From positions 23,911,213 to 23,975,212 of the forward strand of contig NC_040011.1 in assembly GCF_000972845.2 (NCBI RefSeq): a stretch of DNA of 64,000 bases. Direction: 5' to 3'. Both the position numbers and the translations under genes were made by a program. Shown here piece after piece: positions 11,536 through 22,400 of the stretch. Positions within the stretch are counted from its first letter, which is position 1. Every line of letters starts with the position of its first letter. Under the pieces are notes generated by a model. It worked only from the letters and a program-made list of their open reading frames with translations, searched no databases and was not told the DNA's origin. This stretch comes from Larimichthys crocea. Lineage: Eukaryota > Chordata > Actinopteri > Sciaenidae.

Positions 11536-14496
11536 AACTTGTTATGGCTCCACGCAGAAAGACTCTTGCCGTGCACACGCGTGCAATTACCTGAGTGAGT
11601 GCTACTTCAGTGTCAACTCAAGAATCTGTCTGCGTGCGTCATCCTGCCGTCCGACCCTGAAAGAGCCGCTCGTTCCCGTTTGTGCTGAACAGCGGTTGCA
11701 CCTTTTCTGCAAGTTATCCTCTACAGTGTGCTGTTACCACGGAAACCATTCGGTCCTTCTGTGGAAGAGCTACAGTCAGTCCACCTTCTCCTTAACTGGA
11801 ACTGTCAGCCCTGTTGCATTATGGACGCAAGTCTTACTTCAACCATCAGCCAGGTTTATGACAGATTAACCATTAAAGCTGAGAAAAATAGAAAGGCATC
11901 CCCAACCTGCTTTTCAACAAAACACGTTCGCACAGCGTACAGGCTTTACTGAAGAGCATACATTAGATGAGGCTCGACATGCGGGGCACTTAGTGCTGAG
12001 AGGTTGTAGCTAACAAATGCGAGTAAAAACATAAACTGAGCTGCCGGCATCTCCTCACAGGTCAAAGTCTTTTAGTGCTTTGCATTTGAGATGGACGTCC
12101 ATGGTCAGAGCGATGGTGCATGTAAAGCGCTCTGCGGAAGCCTTTGAGATAAAACATGTGGTTGGAGGAAGCATTCAAAGTGAACTTGACATGTCAGTTT
12201 TTATCTTATACGCCTTCGCTGTTGAGAAGTCTGAGCTGACTGCACAAATCCTCCTGCTCCACCTTTGTACACCGTCAGTTACGTCCTTAAGCCCTCATTT
12301 TACTGCCCTCACGAGTCATATGAGGAAAAGGAGTCTCTGTGTGTGTTTGCACACGTTTAAATAATGTTACCTTTCAGCACTAACTGGATTTCTTAAACTT
12401 TATGTAAACACATATTCACACTGCCTCCACGTTGGGATACGCTGTATTTAGTGAGTTATTGTGAGCATTACATGAAAATGACTGAACGTCTTACATGAAG
12501 GAGCAAACATGTCAAACCTTACAGATCTGTTTGATAGTCAAAAGATGAGAGAAGGCTGGTGTCACTGTAGTTCAAACTTAATGTCACAACAGGCAGTTTC
12601 AAAGCTGCGTCGGCTCTAATCTCCAAACTGCTTGAATAAAAGATAATTCAGAACAACGTCTGATTGGTCCAAAGAGGTTCAACATGTTGATAATGAGAAT
12701 TCAAACCCTGCTGTTAAAGGAGTGGAGATGAATTTAAAAGGTAGATCACAAACTGTTGCTATCATCATATGACTTGGACTTGGGTCAGACAGGAGTAACA
12801 GATTTGATGACATCTGACTTAATCTATAAGGCTCTGTGCTTTTCTTTCTTTCTATCTTGCATACAGCAGCTGTATGAGTATCCCTGGAAATAATGTAACA
12901 TCCACGCCTTTCCTAATGATTCACCAGCCACGAGCGGGTCAGTCAAAGTTAATGATACTCATGATTCTCAGAGAGAATTCAATCTTTTCTTTAAATCCAC
13001 CAAATGACTCAATGAAAGAGTCCAAACAGAGTCTAGTGTCTATGATTCAGTTACCTTCAACACACAGAAGCCGTCTGCCTGAGCCCTAGGACACAATCCT
13101 CTGAGGGTGACCTGCAGGACTCAGCCGATGTGAGGTACGCCACATGCGGAAGTTAAATATGTGTTTTATTCTCAGGTCACACATAAGCAGAGCGTCGTAA
13201 AAACCTCCCATAAACTTAGAGTTCAAAGTTCAACTCCACATTCCACTGACGGGAGGCTGCCTGCGCAAAGACAAGAGTTAGTCAAAGGTTAGTGATCAAC
13301 CACGGCGTGACACAGCTCCTCCTGACTTATGATCTCACGCCGGCTGAAACACTCTCATAGACTCAAAATGGAGAACGACTTACTTCCAACGTTTCTCTGG
13401 GAGACTGGCAGCAACGCGCGCTTTGTGCAGGAGCAGTCCAGGTGTGCACCAGTCTTCTTCTGTCACAGATCACTTCTGCGTTTGCAGAGTGAACATCTCT
13501 GCTATCAAACGGACGGAGACAAATGTGACACAAAGTCACCCTGTGTGCATCTTCAAGCCAGCGGCAGAGCTGATCGTAAACACACATAAAACATGGCTAC
13601 CTGTGTGCTAACCATAAATGCAGTCATTTATTTCCTGCAGCCTGCTATCTGATCTCTGGTACCAACAGCTACATCCGCTCTCAAACCACAAACCCTCCTT
13701 GCGACAGCCAGCTTCTCAACACACCTTCAAAGAGTGTGTAAGACTTGTTGTGTTTGTTGCTGCATAATCAAACTTTAATAACTCTGAATAACACACGTCT
13801 ACATGACAAACACGATGCCATGCTTTACTCTGGTGGCTCGCTTTTAAAATCAGTCTGTCATTAATACAAAGCAGCTGTAAAAGAGCTTTGCCGACATAAA
13901 ATGCAGTCTACGGCTGTAGACATTATTACTTTTAATATCAACTGATATGCAGCTTGTTTTATAGATGTATCGTTTGGTGTATGAAAAGTCAGGATGAAAA
14001 AACAGGATGATAGATCTAAATCGCTTGTTTAGTCTGAGCAAGGTATCTCATGTACCATAATTAAGACCAATAAAAAAACATTTTGAGGACTGATCAACTG
14101 TCACATTTGCTGCGGATTCATTTTTTTTTGTGGACTGACTAATCGTTTTGCCTCTAATGCTGTATAAATTCACAAAATTTCTGATGTTGAGCAAGTTTCT
14201 TCTTCATCACAGGACCCCGAGTTCAGTTTGTCAAAACAGCAAAGTGATGATATACTGCAGCTATTTACCTCTGTGCAGACAGCGCTGAGACATTTTCTGC
14301 AGTCTCATTTAACTGTATATAGTTTTTAAATCTCTATTTCAAGCTTCATTTCTTATTTCTATAAATAAATGATGTTTAATTTTAGATTTTTAGTTTTGTA
14401 TTTGTATCTTGGCACGTGTTTGATTCAAATCCATCTTTACAGGTCTGTGTGTTCACTGTGTCTCATGTTGCTATTTGATACCTGATATAAGAATAC

Positions 14497-14740
14497 ACTG
14501 ACCGGCCAACTCAGAAATTCTACTTTGGAGAAGCTTATAATGTTTCAGTTTGTTGACTCTGTCAGAGAGATATTAATACTACTTTATGTTTATTATTGAG
14601 GTCTTGATGGGTGCTGCATTATACTGAAAGGTGTTTCCTTCTCATGTATGTAAACAGGGTGGACAAAATATTAGAAACACCTCCGGATATAATGCAGTGA
14701 TAACACTGCTGAAAACTACAACCTCGATAATAAACATCAT
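14497..14740. repeat. Degraded interspersed repeat (ACTGACCGGCC type)
   Basis: It starts with ACACTGACCGGCCAA and contains GGGTGGACAAAATATTAGAA (14659 onward). Both are pieces of known-looking fish and amphibian DNA repeats with TATTAG(G/A)AACACC motifs. No coding content. Confidence 0.35.
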
Positions 14741-14859
14741 GGATAAATGAACAGCTCTCTAACAGTGAAACATTGGAAGCTTCATGAAAGTTGAATTTAG
14801 AGGGAAGACATGGCGACGGTAGAAAATAGCTTTGAAATAGAGGACGCACCAGCAGTTTG

Positions 14860-15258
14860 AAATCACCTGCGTGGCGGCATTTTGGATTCCCTATATACAC
14901 AAATACAACCGTGAGAAATGGACAGACAAAACCAAAACAGCATGGAAATATTGCAAGAGACTGCTGACATATAGCAGCAACACGAGCAACATGCAGAAGC
15001 ATATCAGCCGCCACCACAGTGAGAAGCAAAGTAACATTACGCCACCCTGTGTAAGTTGCACTTTTTATAAGAGAACACAAACTGTAAAGAGTTCTGTAAA
15101 GAAAGCACCTACAAATAAAAAGATAATTTTATTTGGTCATAATTGGTCTGTAGCTCATTTTGATTAAAAAAAAAAATTGTGAGAAAATCGTATTGTGAAC
15201 AAAAAAAATCATGAACCGTATCGAGTCGTGAGTTGAGTGTATTGTTACATCCCTAGAT
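14860..15258 (+). pseudogene. hAT transposon remnant with degenerate BED zinc finger
   Basis: The frame from 14871 reads KTAWKYCKRLLTYSSNTSNM followed by QKHISRHHSE, the layout of a hAT transposase BED finger (C-x2-C-x(n)-H-x4-H). The first zinc-ligand cysteine is replaced by Trp. The right side contains the terminal motif GTGTATTGTTACATCCCTAG at 15237-15256. The frame stops shortly after and no catalytic domain follows, so the copy is dead. Confidence 0.55.
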
Positions 15259-15352
15259 AACATTAGATAACAAGTGTTACTTACTTCAGTCCATACTCAG
15301 AGTACTGACACTCAACACACTCTTAACACATCATAACATAAGCTGTTAAAGT

Positions 15353-15353
15353 G

Positions 15354-15418
<65 letters not shown>
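15353..15418. repeat. (TG)33 microsatellite
   Basis: A perfect TG run of about 66 bp, between the fhip1b coding exons and its presumptive first exon. Confidence 0.97.
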
Positions 15419-15420
<2 letters not shown>

Positions 15421-16045
15421 CTCCTCAGTCCTTCAGGTGTTTTGAGTGAACACATCACAGCCACAGTTGACAGAGGACAAAGTAAACACGGCTATCTAGC
15501 AAATCAGTGTCTGTGCCTCAGTTTCCGGGGGGAACAATGCCACTCATTACACCCACAGTCCCCTCATCAATCCCCGCAGTGTTATGGCTCATGATGTGTC
15601 CCGGTTATGATGTGTCCCGGTCAGTCTGACAGACTAGTTAGCACACCTGGTTAGCTCCTGAGCACAATCACCACACACAGCACGACCTTGCCTTTAAACT
15701 GCTTGATTAATTGACACCACGTTAACAGCGTGTGAGCTTTACAACCTGATCTTAAAAGTCAGCGTCCTGGCACAGAGCTCATCTTAGCGAACCGAAGCCG
15801 CTTACGTTTGGTCCGCCGAAAAAAAAAACAATCAATGCAAGTCAATGGCGAGATGATATGGCAAAGATAATTAGCTAGCTTAGGAATATCAACCATGTCT
15901 GTGGTCAATTCGTCAAGCTGTAGAGCTGGCGGCCTTTAATAGTCGTCACTTACCTTGGTTATTTGTAGGAGTCTCAACAGTTGTTGCGAGGCGTTAATTT
16001 CCACCGATACCTGCTAGCTGGTTGCTAGTGAGTTAGCGCTGGTTG

Positions 16046-16275
16046 CTAACGACTAGCCGCTAATGAATTCCACAATGTCAGAGCAGTGAACGGGGGAGCG
16101 GCGCGCGAGAAACCTGGAGACAACGGGCGAGCCGGACCGCAGCGAGCCGGGGGAGCTAACACATGAACCGCTGCCTCCTTCGGGCTGCTGTGCATCCTGT
16201 TAGCGACAGATAAACATCCCATCAGATGATTTCTCAAACACTCTCCTCTCTCCCGCAGCCATCTTACTTTAACTC
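16046..16275 (-). promoter_or_regulatory. fhip1b: Presumptive promoter and untranslated first exon of fhip1b, with a YY1-like motif
   Basis: This is a locally CpG-rich patch about 6.5 kb upstream of the fhip1b start codon. On the minus strand AAGATGGCTGC (16265-16255) resembles the YY1 element often found just downstream of vertebrate transcription starts. If transcription begins here, the leader holds a short upstream ORF beginning at that ATG and a second ATG about 65 nt further on. The donor joining this leader to the coding exon near 9.5 kb could not be fixed, so the exon limits are uncertain. Confidence 0.4.
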
Positions 16276-17574
16276 CTCCCACACGACTCCTCTGACTCAC
16301 ACCCACAGCGACGCCGCTCCGCTTTCTGTACGGAGGCTTCAAGGTGCCACAATGAAGGAGCAAAAAAAAAACTAAAAAACAAAAAAAAACAGCTAATGAC
16401 CTCTGACCTTTGAACATGTTTATTTCTGCTGTTTAATATGGGGAGATTTTGTAGCCAGTAGTGATGGGAAGTTTGGTTTCTTTTTATTTGACCAACTGTT
16501 TTGACTTATGATTTGTATGTGTGTTAAAGGAGCTTAATCCATAACTGAAGCTACTGAGGCATTTGACACGGAGTAACCCGGTTGACGCGCCTTTCACTAT
16601 TGTTCGTTTGTTTGTGGTGGTTGAATGAGAGCCCAGACAATCTTCTTTGGATGAATTATTGTGGCCTTTTTATTCCAATTCCAGTGTGACAAACCTTTTA
16701 GCGCCATAGCACTCAAAAACCATTTGTCCTTCCGGGTCAAAACACCTGACAGCAACAGTGACACCACACACACACACAACGTGAACTACACATTAAACCA
16801 GACACCCATTACAACATATTTGGCTCCTATAATGTATTACGTCACTAAATTATTTAATACATTCTTTGTACTAAAATATTCAAAAGTAAAAATTACATTT
16901 ACTAATACCAATAAAAGGCTGTAGCCACTTGTTTTTATTGCATATACAGACCCTTGTAACTCTCTGAAACCACCCAATCAATGCACTAACCGCTCTGCTA
17001 CACAAACCAGATAAAAACACTTAAGCATACAAATAAATTATTGTCACTCCATATACGTAGCACACCATAATACCTTCCAAAAAAAAAAAAAACGGCTTAC
17101 CATGATTCCACGGGGCAACTTGACACGTTTTAAAACTTTAATTCAAAAAGTAAGGCATCTTAAAACCTGAAAAGTGTTTCTAGTGAGTGGACTTAACAGG
17201 TGTGAGCGTGTCAACGTGATAACAGACAGACAAATTGACCTGCACCGTGAGTGAGAGCAAGTGCGCATCAGAGACCTATGAAAGCCGAGTGGAACTTTAC
17301 TTTATATTGGTAGCTGGTCACGGTGTTCCTGCGCTGCACAGACAGGCACGCATGCGCACCCAACACCCGCTAGAAACACAGAGCTCCACTGAGCATCTGT
17401 GAACCCATGAGCTGTGGTGCTGTGACCGCTACCCATTAGTCATTGCCTATAACAGGGCCTTTTGTGACTTTGATAGAAAACTCGCTTTAACACTTTGAAG
17501 AACAAAATTGACCGAGAAACATCCCACTGTTCTGATCGGGCCAACGTCTGCCATACTACCTGTCGTATGCTCTT

Positions 17575-17720
17575 AGTGACGCCATGCGCCTCAGTGGCCG
17601 AACAGTTGGCGTCCAGAACAACGTTAAAAAATTCTATGTACACATGCGCACAGTGCTAGAGATTCGCTGGTCACGAGTTCGAGTCCAGCGAGGCTCACAG
17701 TGACATGCACTTGACTTCCA
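17575..17720 (+). mobile_element. tRNA-derived SINE head, fragment
   Basis: AGTGGCCGAACAGTTGGCGT resembles a Ser/Leu-tRNA A-box, and CACGAGTTCGAGTCCAGCG at about 17672-17690 resembles the B-box region. The spacing between them is enlarged, so this is a diverged SINE head and not a working tRNA gene. Confidence 0.35.
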
Positions 17721-17874
17721 GGGTTCAATTCACTGCTAAACTGTACTGATGCCAGTCACTTTGAAAAATATTATCAAGAAGCAGAGGACTGTCAGTAAAG
17801 TGCTGCCAACATTCAGTCAGTTGGTTTCCTCTGCCTCCATAAGCCTTTGGAAGAAGCTCACCAGGGGCCTCGTG

Positions 17875-17960
17875 TACAAAGCTTGCGTACGCACAAAAAA
17901 GTGGCGTACGTCCTTTTCCACGCTCACGTTCAGATGTATCAAACATGACGTGACGCGACT
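17875..17960. mobile_element. DNA transposon end, PIF/Harbinger-like
   Basis: GGGGCCTCGTGTACAAAGCT followed by GCGTACGCAC repeats and a palindromic AAGTGGCGTACGTCC resembles the ends of fish Harbinger/ISL2EU-type elements as I recall them. Only the terminal piece is recognisable. Confidence 0.35.
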
Positions 17961-19418
17961 GACACATCACTAAAAGACAGCCTATTAGTGCATAGAGCTT
18001 TTGGCACTTCCCTGTTGGCGTCACTTCACAGCCACGGAGGCTGACACTTGGTGAAGCTCCAAAGACACTACATCCTACATTTCCCCTTTTCCAGCTGTGG
18101 GGCAGACCCATACTGCTGGGGATAGAGTCAGTGCATAAAAGGGTGAATGACAGGGGGGGAAATTGGTGGGACAAAGTTGAATGAATATGATTGAAGTATT
18201 TAAAACAAACCAAAAAGAGATTGTTATCCAGAAAAGGTTTGAGAGCCACTGACCTAACCTTCCCTCCCTCAGAAAATAAATGCACTAAAATAAAGTTCAT
18301 GCTCTGTCAGTCTGCGAAGCTTCAGTTTCTCTGGTCAAGGTCAGTAAATCAGAGCAATCCAGCTGTTCAGCAGCGGTAGAGAAAGCACTAATACAGCAAT
18401 ATAAAACCAGTAAAAAAGTTCTTCATTTAAAAATGTACCTCAGTTAAAGTACAGAGCGATCACCAGAAAATGTTGATGATGGTCAAGGATAGAATCGGGT
18501 CCAAATCAAGGTGGGGTGAATTTTAAAAGCTTGCTTGCACATGTTTGGATCTGATGAGAACATGAACACAACTTTCTCCCCACCGCTGAGCCTGTCTCGA
18601 CATTTCACTGATGTCATTCGTGCTATTCTGGAAGATCGTTCATGAGATGATATATGTTCAGGCAGAGACCACCGCTCCCTGCACCAGATCAAGGTGACTA
18701 CCTGCAGCTCCCCTGCATGGTTTGCCTCGTCCTTGCTGCAAAGAAAGAAGTGTGTCTGCTCCCTGAGGTGTTTGGACTCTGCTGCTTGATGGACCACACT
18801 AAGCAAGTGTAGTAGCATCACTGCTGGGTAGTAGACACATATATATCATGATAATATATGTATTAATGAAACATCAGCCCAAATTAAAAATGGCAAAACA
18901 GCAAAAGCAAAAAAGGTTTAAGGTCAGAAACAAAGAACACAAAAGTTTTAAAGATGTCATTTGAATTTAAAATTCCCATTCAAAGATATACATTTGAAAT
19001 TAAATATCAAATTAACATTAAACATTGGATTTTTTATTGTACTAGAAATATTCTATTATATAATATTTTAATATGTTTACATTATTGCATTTATTCCAGT
19101 GACACGTTCTGGTTAGTCTGTGCTCTATACTTGTTTGTCGTCTCTAGCAGGAAGACCTCTCTGGCTTTCTAAGAGAAGGAGGAATTCCCAGAGGACACGC
19201 AGCATCTGTTGTGTTTTCCTCCCATAGAGACCTGCATCACCAGGCAGTGCTCAGGTACACCTGGTTTGTTGTTAGGTGAACCACATTGTACAGCCTGATG
19301 TAAGTCAGCAGGGCTGTTTGAATCATAGTCGAGGAAAGTGCAACGCTCACACAGGAAGAAACATAGCAAGAGCAAGGAGCAATTTTCTCTTAGAAAAATG
19401 TGTTAGGCTACACTGAGA

Positions 19419-22400
19419 ATGAATAAAACAGGTGCTGTTCCCGTCAAAGGTAACCAATGGCAGAGGTTGTTCAGGTGGCATCAGGGGCAGAAAGTTAGCG
19501 AAGAAGGAGAAGATGGAGTCAAGGAAGAAGAGAAACGTGACACCAGTCTGGTTCAGAGGTTTAAAATTAAGTGAGTAATTCATGTTTGGGCTGTACATTT
19601 TTACAAAAGAAGATCAATGTTAATATTCGTAATCACTGAGTTAAATTAATGTCTAGGAGACCTTTAATGCACTCAGATCACCTGCAAATCATAGTTTAAA
19701 CTGTCTGGCCTTAAAGTCCTTTAGGCAATATGAAATGTTCTGATAACATGATCCTATTGATGTGTCATTATGTATGAAAGCATTCAGAATCACTGAGTGA
19801 GATGTTAACAGCATCATTTGTTTTTTAAGTGTTGGAGACATCATGCTGTAACATTTAGTCTGTTGTTAATGTAGTTGCTATGTGATAATTATCCTAATGT
19901 CACATCATCATGAGTGATCTGATTATGAATCTTCATTTCCGTCTCTCTTCTCTTCATCAGCTGGAAAGAGAGGCTGGTTGATCCAGCAGAACAGTTTTAT
20001 TATATCTGGCTACAGATCATGATCTTGCCCATTGTCTACAACTTAGTGATCATTATTCTGAGGTACAAACATGCAATATGATGAATATTAATTAGTAATC
20101 ATATACACAACCTAAATCATTTAACATCCCCTGAAGCCTGGTCTCATTAGTCATGTTTTCTCAGGACGTGCTTCACTACAATAGCACTGAGCTACCTGCC
20201 TGTGTGGCTCACACTGGACTATCTGGCAGACTTCATGTACATAGTTGACATGATCATCACTGTTCATACAGGTAAATATTGATTTTTTGCATATTTTGCC
20301 TGAATCCTTGAAATATAATAAAATATAATTTTAATATTCACATGCACATATAATATAAAATGTAATCCTAATATAAAGGAACAATATGCAGAAACATCTG
20401 CATATTGTCATATTATCTGCATATAACTCAAAACCACTTGGTCTTTATTGTACAACTGAAATGAGTATAAAGAAGCTTTTGCAAAGTTGTGTTCAGTTTC
20501 AGTCTAGCTATAATGAACTGAAGTGGCATTTGGTTTTGTCAGCCATCATCGAGTAATAATGTTCTATATGTGGCATGTTCATGTATACATCCATGTTGTA
20601 ATTGAGACTGGGAGACTCAGATTTTTCTCAGTCTTCCTTTATATCTGATTTGGTGGTAAATAATACAGAAGTACCTGAAAAAGCAAAAAGACTATATCAT
20701 TTTGATATATTATATATGTTAACCTGCACATGAGCATCCAAACAATCATCTTGAGTTGTCAGCTGATGAGATAGCTTGCAGGTCAAACATGGGAATCTTT
20801 CCTATTTACATCTATGATGTGAAAGCATTATCAACTCTTGCAAGTCAGATTGATTTGAATATTAGTAATTGTACAAGTGTCTGAACTGTACTCTGGGCTT
20901 TTTGAAACCTTGTTCTTCCCTGTCCAGGTTACTTGGAACAGGGCATTCTGGTAAAGGACCTAACTCAACTGAAGAAACACTACCTGCACTCTAAACGTTT
21001 CTTAAGGGACCTGGCTTCCCTGCTGCCCACTGACTTCCTCTACTTTGCCTTTGGCATTCAAACGCCAATGGTGAGGATCAACCGCCTTCTGCGCATGCCA
21101 CGACTCAACGAGGCCCTGGATCGCATGGAGACAAGAACCTCCTACCCCAACACCTTCCGTATCTCCAAGCTCATGATTTACATCTTTGTGTTGATCCACT
21201 GGAATGCCTGTCTCTACTTTGCACTATCCAGCTACATCGGCTTTGGAAGTGATCGTTGGGTCTACCCCAACATCACCAAACCAGAGTTTGCCTCAATGCG
21301 TCGTCAGTACTTTTACTGCTTCTGGTTCTCTGCCCAGATTTTCACCACAGTAGGAGACACCCCCTTACCAAAAAGGGAAGAGGAGTACTTGTTTATGATC
21401 GCAGACCTGCTCATTGCTGTGTTGGTGTTTGCATCAATTGTTGGCAATGTTGGCAATGTCATCACAAGCCTTAGGGATCGTGATAATGTCTTCTTTCCTA
21501 ACCACGAGCTGGTAAGTAGCAAGATATTTTGATGAGGGATGGTGACATGCTCAATTATATTCTCTGACTAAACACCAATTTCATTTGTTCTATGAAAAAT
21601 TAGCTACTTCTCTTCCTCTTTCAGGTGAAGCAATACCTGCGCAGCCATCACATTAGCAAGGAGCTTAGACAGCGTATTGACAGCTGGTACCAGCATCTTC
21701 ACATCAACAAGAAGATCATGCGAGAGAATGAAATTCTGCAGCAGCTTCCCCTACACCTGAGGACGGAGATTGCTGTCAGTGTTCACCTTCCCACACTCTC
21801 CAAAGTTACCATCTTCCAGAGCTGTGAGAAAAGTCTGCTGGAGGAACTGGTTCTTAAATTAACACCTCAGGTAAAGGGGAGTTTGAGGGCAGTAAAAGGA
21901 TACAGATGGCTCAAGAACTTAAGGGAGATGCTGGGGTCTAGCAGGGGATACATTGGTGGTTGTAGCTATGTAGCTATAGTCCACTTAATTAATACTTTAC
22001 ATCCATGTGTTTGAAGGGTTATTGGAGGGTTGATGCAGTGGTACATTGAATCGAATGAGGGTGCTGCGATTGTGTCAGTCTAACACAGTATTACTCATTT
22101 AGTATTCAATATTATTGATGTTAATTCTAATTAATATTTGTTAGATGTTGATATTAGAATCAGAATCTGCTTTATTAGCCATGTATGTGAAATATTTGAC
22201 TGCAGTTTTAAGTTCTTTCAATATTGCGCAGTTTTAGGAACAGTTTTTAGGAAGATAGACTGAAAGAGACATATCTAAACATCTGAAACAAGGACAACAA
22301 AGCTGAACAATGATGTAAAGATAAATAGTTAACCATGATGTACATATAGGGAGCTGAAAAATAGATGAATATATGAATATATAAGAAATAAGAATGAACA

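Larger units (their letters stand above)
16276..19418. other. Spacer between fhip1b and cnga4
   Basis: No coding exon supported. The stretch holds a tRNA-like SINE fragment around 17575-17720 and a DNA-transposon-like end around 17875-17960. A 191-codon minus frame at 17725-18300 runs through repeat debris and resembles no family I know. The cnga4 promoter should lie in the last few hundred bases; I see no TATA box or clear olfactory (O/E-type) site there. Confidence 0.5.

Noticed and set aside
14619..15080. Minus-strand 153-codon frame
   Set aside because: It is the shadow of the degraded hAT remnant and has no recognisable domain.
17725..18300. Minus-strand 191-codon frame between fhip1b and cnga4
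   Set aside because: It runs through a SINE fragment and transposon ends, shows no family resemblance, and has no splice or codon signature of a gene.
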